Assembly (NCBI GenBank): GCA_029948255.1
Contig: JALIZF010001843.1
Span: forward strand, 186,001 to 250,000
DNA length: 64,000 bases
Origin: Telmatactis stephensoni
Lineage: Eukaryota > Cnidaria > Anthozoa > Actiniaria > Isophelliidae
Direction of reading: 5' to 3'
The notes under the pieces were generated by a model that saw nothing but the letters and a program-made list of their open reading frames with translations, had not been told where the DNA came from and searched no databases. Every line of letters starts with the position of its first letter. The first letter of the stretch is position 1. Shown here in pieces: positions 21,488 through 33,407 of this stretch. The position numbers and the translations under genes were made by a program.

Positions 21488-24428
21488 TTAACGAAGAGCA
21501 CTTTCTGCAATTTTTCTTCTTCTTCTTCTTCTTCTTGGCTTTGGGTACGAAAATAACTCGTAATCATCAGCGTACATTTCTACGATCGATTGAAGAACAT
21601 CGGGATTAACCCGAGCAATTAAATCGTCAAATGATCCTCCTAAAATGCTCTTCGTTCGACGCCCTGGGAAATGAACTTTGTCTTGAACTTTTAGCTTTTG
21701 CAATACAAGCTGTACATCTTCCTTGATGTTATCGTAAGAACCAATTAAGTTGTACTTCACGACACACGGTTGGCAGAGGTATGACGCTGGCATCCAATGT
21801 TCATTCATCTCCTCGATTTTAGTATCCGCTAACCACCTAAAAAATTCGCCAAGCCTCGTTCGTTCACTGCGGGATCCTTTTTTACGATACTTTTTAATAA
21901 TCGGTGGGCCAAAACGCGAATAAAAATAAGTATTATTGCTTAAAAATTTCGACCTGTAAGCAGACACAAGCCGTTCAGTTGGTTCTCTTATGAACATGAA
22001 CTTGAAGTAGGTATTCAGACGACGTTTAATTTCCTTGAATGGAAAATCGGCTAGGACAGGAAAATCAAGATGGTGATCAATGGTTTTAAAGTCTTCAGGA
22101 TCTTTGTGGTCGGATCTGAGAGCCAAAATGACTTTCTTCCAGCTCGTACTTGCGACCTTTGGGACGTAGCAGTACAGAAGACGTCTGTCGTCATCTACTA
22201 TGATATGACTGGTTAGTATCTCTCGCTGTTCGTTGGTCAGGCTGGCCCAAGTTTGTTGTCTTTCCTTGCATTGAGCTTTAAGGTTTGCTAAGCGTTGTTC
22301 GCTTTTAAGCTGTTGGAATGAGACAACGTCCACATTTTACTTACTTGGCTCTAGTGTAAGGAAGAGTGCCACGGGGAGGGGAGGTACTCCCAACATTGTT
22401 CTAATATGGAGGTGCGGCACGTGAGGATTCGGTTTTTTAAGCTCTCAAAATTGATAAAACAGTTTTTGGAGTAAAATCCTGTAAAATTCATGAATTCTCC
22501 GGTGCATGTGTAGTAAACCTAAAAGCCTTCAAAATACGTTTCTTTCCGGTCTAGGATTCGGGTTTTTTTTAACGGGGCCGAATTTTGGGGGTATTTCCGG
22601 TCTGGGTCGCGGTGCCGCACATATACCAAACCATTTTCTGACCAATTTCTGATTATTTTACCTTTCTCCTCCTCCCTCCCTCCCCTCCCATCTTCTCTCT
22701 CTTTCGGAACTGGAATTTTTATTCTCTCCATAGGTCCACAGGAGTCTAAAATTTCTACCATTTCGCAGAAATGGAAATCGCTATCATTGTGAAAAATTAC
22801 GCTCAGTAGGATTTTTTCGAACTTTAGACATTCAATTCACTTAGTCTCGTACTCCGATGCTGTCCCTCAAAATCCCTCAAGATTCCCGTATCCCGATCCC
22901 TCAAAAACATGAAATCCCGCTCCCGCAGTAGCCGTATCCCAACCCGCAAAAACATGAAATCCCGCTCCCGCTCATGATTGGAATTCCCGATTTCCGTTTG
23001 TATTCATTTCGGCTTGCATCCCAAATCCCGCTTCACAAAACAGACAAATCCCGCATGCATCCCGCGCGCCAAACCTATTTTGGACTGATCTTCAAAAACT
23101 CACTGAAAGAGCAAATAGATGAGAAATTTGGATGGATTGAAAAATTAGCATTTTAAAAAACTTGATTGTAACAAATCAACTGTTGTATTGACTAGAGACG
23201 TTTTATTTTGACTCAATTTGAGACTCAAGAAATGGTAACCAACTGAGAATTGGAGGCTTTTTGTCTAAGGAGGTGTTTACATAGCAGACAGATCATCCTA
23301 CCGTCATAGAATAATATTAAAATAATAGCCTCTGTTTCTTAAGAAAGCTGGATAGGGGATATACGTACCAAAGCCCTTGGAGGCAAATAGTCGCTGTATC
23401 CTAGAAAGACAAGAAATAAATGTTATCGACCAAAGAAACAAGACACTGAGACTGACTGAGACAGGCCCACTAAGTTTAACCCTTACAGAGGTCCAAACAC
23501 GAGTATGTTGAGCTTGACCCATTTTCGACATCAGCACAAACCGTTGAATTACTCAACTGTGCTTCTTGGCACATCCATAGAGGGATTAGAGGGGGGTGGC
23601 TTAGAAAAAGGGTTAAAGACCCGAAAAATTATCCAGTTAATTTACAATCTCTAAACGCTCGCATACAATAGTTTCGCTTGTTTAGGTTAATTCATTGCAG
23701 GGTGACACTACACTGCGAGCAGCCAAGAGATTTGTTATAACCTGTGGAAGAGAGTCCCGCAGAGTAGGGCTGACGCTGTCGATGACCCCGGCAAACTTGA
23801 TAAAGAACTTTCTTCTTCTTAATAGTTCAGATCTATGATTTATACAATGATCCTTGAGCCCAGTAGAGCCATCTGAAATTACGCTATGTTAACATTCTTA
23901 AAAGGTGAATAAGCTGCAATTCATGACACTAGATATTTAAAGGATATTCATTTTTTTGTGCCGATATACTTGGTACATTTTTCAAGGTTTATGTCTGTGA
24001 CACTTGACCGAGGAAATCAATCAACGACTGTAACAAATACTGCATGGTGACGATTTTCTTTCTTGACTCAAATTTACCAATCCGCATAAAAATTGCCCCT
24101 TTTGTAATTTCTATTCTAACTTTTTAAAAGAATGACAAATTTTCTGGTTTTCGCTTTATGATTTCAATCGACGTTGTGATCTGTACTTACTTTTATATAA
24201 TAGTCGTGGTGATCTGTACTTACTATTATATAATAGTCGTGGTGAATCCAGTGTGGGCTGCGATGAACTGCTTTCTTTCTCCTTCAGGTATAAATACACA
24301 CAAATAATAAGCACTACACCAAAAGTGATGACTATTTGCTTGATTCTTCGGCGACGAATCATTCCAGCTATTTGTGTATTCTCTGTATACAGCGGTTGAA
24401 AATGTCGAATCAGTTCATGAACTTCCAC
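21488..24428 (-). CDS. Carbohydrate sulfotransferase, HNK-1/chondroitin type (CHST8-14 family), 3 exons
   Basis: Exons on the minus strand: 24428-24224, 23400-23369, 22309-21488; 1059 nt, 352 aa, close to the usual length of this family. Exon 1 gives a short cytoplasmic part, a basic RRRR stretch and one membrane segment (about 31-48), the type II Golgi anchor plan. Exon 3 holds the Sulfotransfer_2 domain: a 5'-phosphosulfate site PKVASTSWKK (129-138) and a 3'-phosphate site FIREPTERLVSAYRSKF (185-201). By family knowledge it transfers sulfate from PAPS to a glycan such as chondroitin or an HNK-1-like structure in the Golgi; the substrate cannot be read from sequence. The C-terminus is very basic (PRRRRRRRK). 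The start is the first ATG before the membrane segment. A 33-bp tandem duplication gives a second in-phase donor at 24190 (+11 aa). Exon 3 has an open frame upstream of its acceptor, but the TTCCAACAG acceptor and matched phases favour this model. Confidence 0.85.
22371..22640. repeat. Unclassified repeat with GTGCGGCAC ends
   Basis: GGAGGTGCGGCACGTG near 22411 is partly inverted as GGTGCCGCACATAT near 22612, enclosing T-rich sequence. It resembles a degenerate MITE in the sulfotransferase intron. Confidence 0.35.
22855..23075. repeat. Degenerate ATCCCGCTCCCG tandem repeat
   Basis: Repeated words such as AAAAACATGAAATCCCGCTC and TATCCCGATCC form an irregular tandem array within the sulfotransferase intron. 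No coding signal. Confidence 0.55.
24181..24246. repeat. 33-bp tandem duplication with two splice donors
   Basis: CTGTACTTAC occurs at 24181 and 24214, giving a 33-bp period. On the minus strand each copy holds a GTAAGT donor in the same phase, so either can be used without a frame change. Confidence 0.75.
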
Positions 24429-24579
24429 AGAAGTTCTGTATCCGTGCGATTGGACAGTTTGTCAGTTTGTGATTGATTAATAAACATTAGTAGCCCCGCC
24501 GATTCAGAACCATCTTCGGAAACCAAAATGTATCATTTTCTCGCGCACGCGTTCATATCTCTACCAGAAAAAAATACCC

Positions 24580-24939
24580 ATGGGAATTGATCTGTCAAAA
24601 CTTGTTCCGGAAGTCAGAGTTAATTGTGACAGCATTTTAACACACTGCATTATCCAAGGGCTATTTTCACCAAGAGAGAGAAGAGCAACAGTGATGGGGT
24701 ACTCCTTGGTTCTCGAACATGTTTCGAACCCCAAAGAGGGCGCTGAAACAATGCTTAGGATCTTTCGGGCTCATCAAAAAAATATTCAAATGAAATACAT
24801 GTATTTCGACAACCACGCAGATCATACTCATTTATCTCTCACAAAGGAAATTCTCCATTTATATATTACATTTGTAATATCTAATGTAGATTTATGTCTA
24901 TTATGTAAATGTATTGTATATAAATCAAATGATTTGTAA
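24580..24939 (+). CDS. Small protein, 119 aa, possible CARD-like fold
   Basis: An open frame with a good start context (CCCATGGG). About residues 5-70 form an amphipathic pattern (LSKLVPEV, ILTHCIIQGLFSPRERR, AETMLRIFRAHQKNIQ) that resembles the helix order of a caspase-recruitment domain: an L-x-G-x-F/L turn in the middle and a late AE-x-ML-x-I-F helix. That is inference from pattern only. The last ~35 residues are hydrophobic and not conserved-looking, so the true gene may splice out before the stop. It lies about 150 bp from the start of the sulfotransferase gene in divergent orientation. It could also be a retained fragment of a larger death-fold gene. Confidence 0.35.
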   Translation: MGIDLSKLVPEVRVNCDSILTHCIIQGLFSPRERRATVMGYSLVLEHVSNPKEGAETMLRIFRAHQKNIQMKYMYFDNHADHTHLSLTKEILHLYITFVISNVDLCLLCKCIVYKSNDL

Positions 24940-25118
24940 ACAAAAGCCTAAAGGCTGAAAATGCCAGTTTTTATGAAGACCTTTTCTTTTTTCTTTCGCG
25001 ACAGCTTTCAGTGATAGAACGATACTGGAAGGTGTCGCATGTCGTCGCCAGGGGATAAAATATGTAGGGGCTCACAGATAACAACGGCAAATAAGAAGAA
25101 TGGTGCTGAAATACAGTA

Positions 25119-25133
25119 GTAAAAAAAAGAGAG

Positions 25134-25187
<54 letters not shown>

Positions 25188-25470
25188 GAAGGAAGGAAGG
25201 AAGGAAGGAAGGAAGGAAGGAAGGAAGGAAGGAAGGAAGGAAGGAAGGAAGGAAGGAAGGAAGGAAGGAAGGAAGGAAGGAAGGAAGGAAGGAAGGAAGG
25301 AAGGAAGGAAGGAAGGAAGGAAGGAAGGAAGGAAGGAAGGAAGGAAGGAAGGAAGGAAGGAAGGAAGGAAGGAAGGAAGGAAGGAAGGAGGAATGAAAGA
25401 AAGAAAGAAAAGAAAGGAAGGAAGGAAGGAAGGAAGAAGGAATGAAAGAAAGAAAGAAAAGAAAGGAAAA
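25119..25470. repeat. Long (GAAA)n/(GGAA)n microsatellite
   Basis: GAAA repeats to about 25185, then about 50 uninterrupted GGAA units to about 25388, then mixed units. The long ORFs over it on both strands are artefacts of the repeat. ETS factors bind GGAA, but there is no evidence of such a role here. Confidence 0.95.
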
Positions 25471-26230
25471 GAGTCAGACGAGGAAGGGTTAGAAGAAACC
25501 GGCCCTGCTACTACAAGATTCCCACGTAAGGTAGGATTCAAATATGAATCAGTTCTTTAAATAAACAATTCTTGTAATCGCTGTAAATTATGGCTAATTG
25601 CATTTGGGCTCCAGCTGCTAACTGTCATAACTGTAAGTGCCTCACAGTCATTCTGTTCAGCTAATTACTTTTTAATTCGTACTGCTTTGCTGTTTCAGTC
25701 GTAAAAATGTAAATACCAGTCGTAAAATGTAAAAACAACCGTCGCTTTGAGATATCATTACGTTGCCGTCCTATAATTATTAACATTCATTTATTTTGCG
25801 ATTTTATCCCCTGGGGGGATGGGGACTCAGATCTTTTTTGGTCGCCAGGGTGACTGTCGTACCTTTCGTTATAAACTCTTGTCAGTCAGGAGAGAGGCTA
25901 TAAGTTGAAGTATCTAGCAAGAGGGTAGGAATGCTCGTCGGAAAAAGTTTGAAATGTCGGTAGTCAGTCAATATTTTTTTTGTCGGTAATCAGTAAATTT
26001 TTCCCAAGTTTGCCGGTAATGAGTCAGTTTTTTTTTTTTTTTTGTCCGTTTGTCGCTAGTCGGTTAACCCCATCCAGACCCTGTTATAAAGCTAACTTAT
26101 GTTTAAGTTTTCCTATAGTTCTTGCATTAGTGTGGTCTTATAGTTACTGAATAAGTTTGTGCAGCTTGCGTTACAACAACAGGTTTCTCTCACAAAACGG
26201 CGATTTCTCATGCATTAATTGTTCTTTAAT
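25471..26230. other. Intergenic, with degenerate GTCGGTAGTCAGTCA repeats
   Basis: No gene seen. Between about 25930 and 26070 the words GTCGGTAGTCAGTC, GTCGGTAATCAGT and GCCGGTAATGAGTC recur, separated by T runs, as in a degenerate element. Confidence 0.4.
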
Positions 26231-26237
26231 CCTAGGG

Positions 26238-26392
26238 CTAGGCATCCTCGGGGACACAGGGCGAAGGGGGAGGGGGAGGGAGGGAGGGGGAGGACTGGAG
26301 GGGGAAGGGGAGGTCCTTCTCTTTCCTTCCCCCTCCCCCTCCCCCTCCGGTCCTTCCCCTCCCCTTTCGTCCTGGGTCCCCGAGGATGCGTA
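26238..26392. repeat. Foldback with a G-rich arm and a C-rich arm
   Basis: GCATCCTCGGGGACACAGG at the left is complementary to CCTGGGTCCCCGAGGATGC at the right. The left arm then runs through GGGGGAGGGGGAGGGAGGGAG and the right through the matching C-rich strand. It could form a long hairpin and, on the G-rich half, a quadruplex. Confidence 0.75.
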
Positions 26393-27370
26393 GCTAAACT
26401 GAAATCAGTCGTGGGGGTTTCCGTGCCCTGACGGCTGAAATCTGAACCTAAGCTGAAACCATACTCATCAAAATGATAGCAGGGGACTATTATCCACAAA
26501 AACTATTAAAATCATTGTTATTAAAGATATCAAAATGATTAAAACTAGTTGTTAAGATTAAAAAGCGACAGAGGAGATAATAGACATGGTTGTTAATAGA
26601 ACACAACTCTTTTTGGATATATACTTGTACCCAGTCAGTATCGAAACTAAAAAAATACTAACAATAGGGCGAGTCTCGGCCTTTTTGACGTAAACTGTGA
26701 CGAATACCACCAAACAGTCAATCTTATTTGTCTTAATATCACTGACAATATTAGAGTTGCCAAAACATGAATAAATTTAACCTTCAGTTGCCGAACAATA
26801 AGGCAGGTAAAAGTCTGATCCTGAAATTTGTAACTGAAAAAACGTTTTCAGATTTCCTTCAGTATTAAACACAAGAAAAAATAACTTGTTCCACTGCTTT
26901 TGACACAAAACTCTAAACCCGATTCACCCGCTGCAATTTGTTGGCCCAATACATATACTTGGCTCAGTATGTATCGCAACTCATTTCTGACAGATTTGTG
27001 GCGTAGTTGCTCGGCTCTGTACGAATTAGTTGTGAATGTGTGCAGCTTTAGTTTTCCTATTTTAAATGCTTAGTATCAAAAAAAGGGCAGATCATCTTAT
27101 TATCATCATCTTATTTTCTCCTAACTGAGTTGCTTCGGTTGGTCAGTCAGTTTACGTTGAATTACGTAATTTCTTCGGTTTAGTCTCCAGCTTCTCTCAT
27201 TGATATGGCTGGCTTGGTTCGTGATTCTTGATAAGTGTCGTCAAGTCACGAAAGGGTTTCAGATCTTTAATTGTCTAATCAGTCTTCGCTCTTTTGAAAC
27301 CAGTTATATTCCATACGAATTGTCGTGAAAACATTATACATTACTGAAAACGTTCCCACAAAACTAAAGA
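26393..27370. other. Upstream region of CUB gene A
   Basis: No gene or clear element. It presumably holds the promoter and 5' UTR of the gene that starts at 27371, but I see no convincing TATA box or initiator. Confidence 0.3.
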
Positions 27371-30300
27371 ATGCTGAAGAAGCCAACAAAGTGTCGACTA
27401 ATTTGGTTGCTATTCGGTGAGTTAAATTTCAATATAAATTGAGTAGCTTGCATATAAACAAAACTTCATGGTGTCGTTTACAAAGTGTTGAATATATCTT
27501 TAAGAGTAAAATTAAGTTAGTTTATCATTCAGTATTAAGTACAGTAATGTTTCAAATAGCTTTCAAATAGTGCTCTTGTGGGAAGCAAGTCAAGTTAATT
27601 GCGAACTTCAGTCGTAGTTAGATCACTCGCTGTGAGCGCCGATTGCGATTGTTTTTTTGCATAAATTTCAATGTTTTTCTTTGTGAACTTTTCCAATCTT
27701 TTTATCTAAATATTTGGGGAATCTCTTAACTAAAAGGAGCTCAATAGAGTTAGATAATTTTCGAAGTTTTGTCACTCATAATCAGACAAAAAGCCCAGAT
27801 TGTTTAGTAATTTGAGGAATGTTTGCTGACGTCTCCTAAGTCAAAACACTTCGATTGAGAAATTTTTATGACTTTCAGATTCGGAATATTTTCAATCATG
27901 TTTTATTTCGTATTTTTATATTTTTGGCTTAAAATATGTACCTCAGTTTATTTAGGAAAGAACAAAATAGTTTCTTAAAAGTATTCAGGTTCGACTCCTC
28001 GAATTGTAGAAAACGGAAAGCTTTGAAACAGCGAGCTAGTTAGCACCGAAGCAGACTAGTCCCGATTTTAATTCAAGACGTGCTAATCTATAAACACTAG
28101 GACAATTTCTCTCGAAATTCACGAAATTCGCTACAAAGCCTCAATTATTTCCGACCAACTCTTCTACTAGTTATGGAACTTTTTGCTATCACTTTTAGCC
28201 GAATTCTCTGATCAGATGCCTAATTTTCTTTCGCGTGATTCGCGCAATCTTTGCGCGCATTATTGTCGTATATTAAGTGGTATTTGCTCGGTGAAACATT
28301 CAAACTTTAAGTGTGTGGAAATTGAAGCTTTAATTCATACACAATTTATACAAAGAAACTGTGAAATTGGGAGGGCTGTCCTGCAAAACAGTGAAGATTG
28401 GATTTTGTTTCTTCAAAAACAAACAGTAAAAATATATATTTTTGTTGGTTTATGAGTTGAAATTATTTCAACGCAATGTTTCGTTTTTCCTCTCGATTAC
28501 CTCATTTCACTTTCAAGTTTGTCGCAAAGGTAGTCGAGTTCTCCATATCATTACATGTACTGGCAGTTAAAAAATACTTTTCGCGTCTGATATTCCATAT
28601 TTGGTAATCTCTTGACATAAATAAGGATATATTTAGAATCATATGACGTCACTATTAAGAAAAACAGGAACAGACGTAAAGGGAAGCAGTTTTGATGGTT
28701 TATTACCATATATAAACTTTGTCAGTCTATAAACCATATCAAGAAGTTAGCAATATTAAGAGATATTAAAGTAAAGTTGTTTTATTTTGTGAATATTTTC
28801 TAATCTTCTGGCCACGAGTTTGTTGAGCATAAGCGCGGATAGTATTACTGAAAACACTGATATTGTTGTTTCAAAACAGGGTAATATTTTTAATTACAAT
28901 CATTCCCAATAGAGTGAATTGGACAAAAGACATGACAGCCATGTCAGCCATGTTGGCGGTCTTGACAAAAGAAAACCGCCATTATGTCTGCCATTTGTTT
29001 TGTTCAATTCATTCTCCTGGGAATGATTGCAATCCAAGAATCGCTAGAAAAGACGTCTGTACCTGAAAATAACTGAACACATATATTAATGAGTTTTGTT
29101 TTATTCTGCCTCAGGGTTTTTGAGCACAGCATGTTCTTCAGTGTTAGGTAAGCCCAGCATGAAATTGTTTATCTTAAAAGGTGTGACTGTGGACGCCCAC
29201 CACACTGTGATCATAGCCTGGGCATCCGACCCTAAGATGAGGGGGAAGGGAGAGGGGAGGGGAGGGGGAAAGGAGAGAGGAGAGGGAGAGGAAAAGGAGA
29301 GGAGAGGGGGAGGGGGAGAGGAGAGAAGAGGGAAAGGGAAAGGAGTGGGAAGGGGTAGGGGGAGGGGGAAAGGAGAGGAGATGGAGAGGGAAAAGGATTG
29401 GAAGGGGGAAATTCCCTCTCCCCCCTCCCCTTAGGGCCTGTTACGCAAGCTAGGTCTTCATAACGGTACAGGAATCTGTCTGTCTCGAAACCGTTTTTGG
29501 TTAAAGGCCTCGAACCCCGATATGCCTTACAAAGCTTCATAAAAGAATGGAGAGGGACGAAAAATCCAATATGGTACCTAAGGCAGCTTTGTACACTTTT
29601 CACAGATTTCGATGTCAGACTGGCACCATATTGCTCTAGCTTGTGTCGGTGCGTTGCACAGTCGATCTTGATGTTGCCGAATGATCTCAAATCTTTCTTC
29701 TTTTTTTTCTTTTCTTGATGATTTTAATTGAGATACATAACTTATTATGATTTCCACGGCTAGGTTGTAATACAACACTCGCATTGGATGTAGCACCTGG
29801 CACGATTTCCATTCCTACCAACCAGTCAAGTTACTGCTTTTGGAAGATAAATTTATCAGATCGTACTACTGAAAGCTTTTGGTTTACGCTGTCGTTCGAT
29901 TTCACCCTCGAAGACTGCGAGCAATGCAAGTGTGAATATGTCGAAATTTGGGATAAAGATTGGACCAAGGACTCCAAGAATTGGGTTGGGCGTTTCTGTG
30001 GGGATTTGAAGCACAAAAGCATTTACATTAAACGCGGGAGCTACGTTTATGTGGAATACTCATCTTCAAAGAATATTCCATTGAAAACCCAGAGATCCCT
30101 CAAATATGAGTGGATCATTTCCGACACAACACCTCGACCTACTCCAGCACCCGACAATGATCACAACGACGATAAACATCACCACCACCGACATGACGGT
30201 GATCATAAAGGCTCAGGTAAAGTAACATGTTTATTTTAAAGATAGATATCAGTAAACTACATAATAACACAAACTATGCATGAAGCTAGTAAGAACCGGA

Positions 30301-31437
30301 CTGAAGGATTTTTAACTTTTTTTTGTGACGAACGAAGCGTAACGTGTCGCTAAGGTCTGGTTTCACTACGACTCAAGCATAAGTTCAACACAAGGATTTT
30401 TTCTTTTTCTCTGTGCTTGAATGCCTTATGCTGCTTGCGCTTGTGCTTGCATCCATGTTATCCCAATGAAAACGGAGCCTTCTGCTGCTTGCGCCTTGCT
30501 TGCGTCCATGTTATCTCAATGAAAACGGAGCCTTCTGCTGCTTGCGCTTTGCTTGCGTCCATGTTATCTCAATGAAAACGAAGCATTATGTTGCTTGTGC
30601 TTGTGTTTGCGTCTTTGTGGGGTGTCATCTTAATGAAAACGAATTTTACATTATGCTCCTTGCGCTTGTGTTTGCATCGCAAGTGAAAACAAGGCTTTGA
30701 GGATTAAGACAAAGTCGGTATAATTACCAAATAGTTGGATAATCAATGAATTGATCAGTGAGTTAATTTCACTGAGCAGATTATAAAAGTATATATGCAT
30801 GTATGATGATGATGATGGTGACGCAGATGATGATGATGACTTAAGATAATAATGCTTATAATTAATAATATAAAAGCCACCAAATGAGCAGGCCAGATTA
30901 TGATAATGCCATAAGACCCTAATAAATTCGTCATTGGATCTCACTTTTGAGATACATATGTAACTGGTGTAAACTCTAATAATTCAGAAATGTTAAGTGC
31001 TCCGCTATAGGGTAGATGACCCAACAAAATCAAATCATAATTATACTGATAGCTGGACCTCTCTTCCTTTAACAGCCATTACAGCAACAGCCGTAGGCAT
31101 CCTTCTATCATTGGTCTTCCTAATTGGTGCCCTTGCTTGTGGTATTTGCTTGGTACAATTCGCCAAGCCCAAACGACGCCGTCGCCAACGTCAGGCAGCA
31201 GTGCTTCAAACTTCAGTCACACAAGGGCATCCTAAACTTCCTCATTTGCCAAACTACTTTGAAAATGACGTCGCTCTTCCACCTCCGTATCTTGAAACCA
31301 TAGAAGCTGATGGGAAACCAGTGGAGCCCCCAGCATACTATGATAATCCTCCACCGTATTCAATACTGGATACAGAAAGTACGTTAGAAACAACGGGTGA
31401 TACTCGAGCGACCGATCTTATGAATCGAAGACGGTGA
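27371..31437 (+). CDS. CUB gene A: single-CUB type I membrane protein with three PPxY motifs
   Basis: Exons 27371-27416, 29115-29147, 29764-30216 and 31076-31437; 894 nt, 297 aa; all three introns are phase 1. Exons 1-2 encode the signal peptide (MLKKPTKCRLIWLLF joined to GFLSTACSSVLG). Exon 3 is a CUB domain (about 27-145) with a near-full cysteine set (CNTTLALD, YCFW, CEQCKCEYVEIWD, RFCGD), followed by a His/Asp-rich linker. Exon 4 gives the membrane segment (about 178-206), a stop-transfer run KPKRRRRQRQ, and a tail with PPPY (246-249), PPAY (262-265) and PPPY (269-272). CUB domains bind protein or glycan ligands, often with calcium. PPxY is the ligand of WW domains in NEDD4-type ubiquitin ligases and related adaptors. 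It is the most diverged member of the array downstream. Confidence 0.82.
28897..29029. mobile_element. MITE in intron 1 of CUB gene A
   Basis: CAATCATTCCCAATAGAGTG at the left is complementary to the right end CATTCTCCTGGGAATGATTG. The arms pair through GACATGACAGCC/GCCATTATGTC and GGCGGT/ACCGCC. About 133 bp in total. Confidence 0.7.
29234..29412. repeat. About 175-bp polypurine tract
   Basis: An almost uninterrupted run of G and A (GGGGAAGGGAGAGGGGAGG type) on the plus strand, followed by a short pyrimidine block CCCTCTCCCCCCTCCCC. It could form triplex or quadruplex DNA. It lies in intron 2 of CUB gene A. Confidence 0.85.
30420..30690. repeat. 53-bp minisatellite, about 5 copies
   Basis: The unit TTCTGCTGCTTGCGC...TCAATGAAAACGGAGCC repeats with growing divergence to the right, in intron 3 of CUB gene A. 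Confidence 0.75.
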
Positions 31438-33350
31438 ATTTGAAGTTTATAAACATAGAAAAAACTCAGATAATAGCCACCCACCGAGAGTACGTAAATC
31501 TTCTCGTTAACCTCGTGGTTTGAAGTTCTGAAAAAAGTATATAATAGCGTCATACATCTTTCCAAGGTTTCTCTTCCATGTACTACCTCACCACGCAATC
31601 CTCTGACGTCACGTTTCTTCCTGCGTGACGTAAAAGCCTGACTAAACGAAGCTGTTATCTCTGCGTGAGTCTTCTACGTGACGTTCGTCGAATTGCGCAA
31701 AATCAAACACTTTACTATACAGATCGTTTCAGCGCGAAATGTTATTCCAGTTATACCCTAAGGGATACTGCAATACAGAATCACCCATGAACTGGAACTG
31801 ACCTCAATTACACTACGATTAACTCGCACATTCACTTAGATGAATTAACGCATTTTTAATGTTCATTGAGTTATAAGATTTTATTTTGGATATAAAGAAT
31901 CAAAAATCAATATATGAAGGCGAGTTGGTGCAGTCCCTAACTCTTTTGTTTCGTTTTTTGTTTTAACTAATTTATTTTTTTCATTTATTTGTTTTGTTTT
32001 TTGTTTGATTGTTTTTTCCCTGGGTACAAGTAAAAACAAAAGTGTTATCCCAGCTGCCTTCCAGGGACAACTCGCCTTCATACAAACACTGCCTTAATTG
32101 AATCATTTAATGATGTAAATACTGTAGATTCTCTAAGCATTTTTTAATTCACCAATGTATATTTTGCTAAAGTAGGTCCTTTTTACGTTAATGTTTGCAG
32201 TTTCATTTCAACATAAAAACAAATACATCTATAAAGTTAATTAACAAATAAAGCATACACAAAACATTAACCGTGCTTTTGAGAGATAGGATGGATATAT
32301 CAAATGATATTTCAAAGTCGTAAATCATTGCTTCGTAACCTAATCCGTCTAAATCCCATTTTTGTACCTTAGACAAAAGTAAAACACTGTTTCAGTGTGG
32401 ATGAGAGGCCTAACCGCGTAGCAAAAAGATGCGTTTTTAAATTTATACAGATTTTTAAGACGTGGATAATATACGTGAGTCCATTCATGGAAAAAGGTTG
32501 GAAGGAAAGGATTATTTTACGGATTTCTCGAGATGGTGACGTGGGATTTTGACAACTAGACGTACGTGAAGCTCAATTTACTAAATTCAAAACCTCGTTG
32601 AAGAAATGCCTTAATTTCAAGATGTCATCAGCTACAACAATAGATTAGATGGAATGTAAATGAGTGGTTATATCCGTTGCTTTGTAAAAGTGTTGGAATA
32701 TTTTATTATAATATCCTTTAGAGCATAGATTTCATCACTCACGTGCTGAAATTTCTAGAGTTTTTAATAGTGCTTTGTTCATAAAAAATAATTTACAAAT
32801 AAAACAGCTTTTTCCGTGTTCTGTTCAGTAATACAGCACGCAGGAAGTGACGATAGCACGAAAGAAGTGTAGCCGTAGGCGAGCCTCTCTGCACTTTTTG
32901 AGTGCTCTCGATCGGCACCTCCTAAGTGCTGTATTACTGAACGGAGCACTGAAAATATGTTCTATTTGTTTTTTCATATATTTGCTAAATTGTTAAGTAA
33001 ATATTTTTTTTTCTCCGTGCAAAGATTGAAAAGGCGCGCGCAAGGTCGATGTGCTCTGTTCAGTAATAAAGCACAGCTTTCGACCAATCACACCGTGCGT
33101 ACTATCTAAAATATATAATAAAACACTTGGCTCGATTGATTTTTTTTAAAGTTGATTTAAAAAGTATGCTAAAATATCCGCATGTGAGCGCATGTGTATT
33201 ATCTTCGTTGTCAAAGCTCCCCGATGTAGCCCATGGAATGCGGAAGCATGAGTGGGCGTGAGATGCAGCTATGAAAAATTTCCTGTTTGGTTTAAGAGAT
33301 CATTATTTATTCGATTAATTTCTTACGTATAGTCCAAGGTCATTTGGTTG
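31438..33350. other. Intergenic region between CUB gene A and the four-repeat gene
   Basis: No gene supported. An AATAAA (about 32245) could serve the upstream gene but lies 800 bp past its stop. A foldback at 32815-32949 is listed separately, and a partial relative of its end (CTGTTCAGTAATAAAGCAC) occurs at about 33054. Confidence 0.4.
32815..32949. mobile_element. Foldback element with TTCAGTAATACAGCAC ends
   Basis: CTGTTCAGTAATACAGCAC on the left is complementary to GTGCTGTATTACTGAACGG on the right, with further imperfect pairing inward (GGAAGTG/CACCTCC). MITE-like. Confidence 0.7.
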
Positions 33351-33359
33351 CTATAAATT
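33350..33359 (+). promoter_or_regulatory. Probable TATA box of the four-repeat gene
   Basis: CTATAAATTC lies about 50 bp before the ATG at 33408. That would place the transcription start near 33380 and leave a 5' UTR of about 25-30 nt. Confidence 0.45.
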
Positions 33360-33407
33360 CGCCTGTTGGACATATCCCCATAAACAGATACGGTGTTGTC
33401 GTGAATC

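Noticed and set aside
25008..25541. Pro/Ser/Phe-Leu repeat protein on the minus strand and Lys/Glu/Gly repeat protein on the plus strand
   Set aside because: Pure GGAA/GAAA microsatellite translation.
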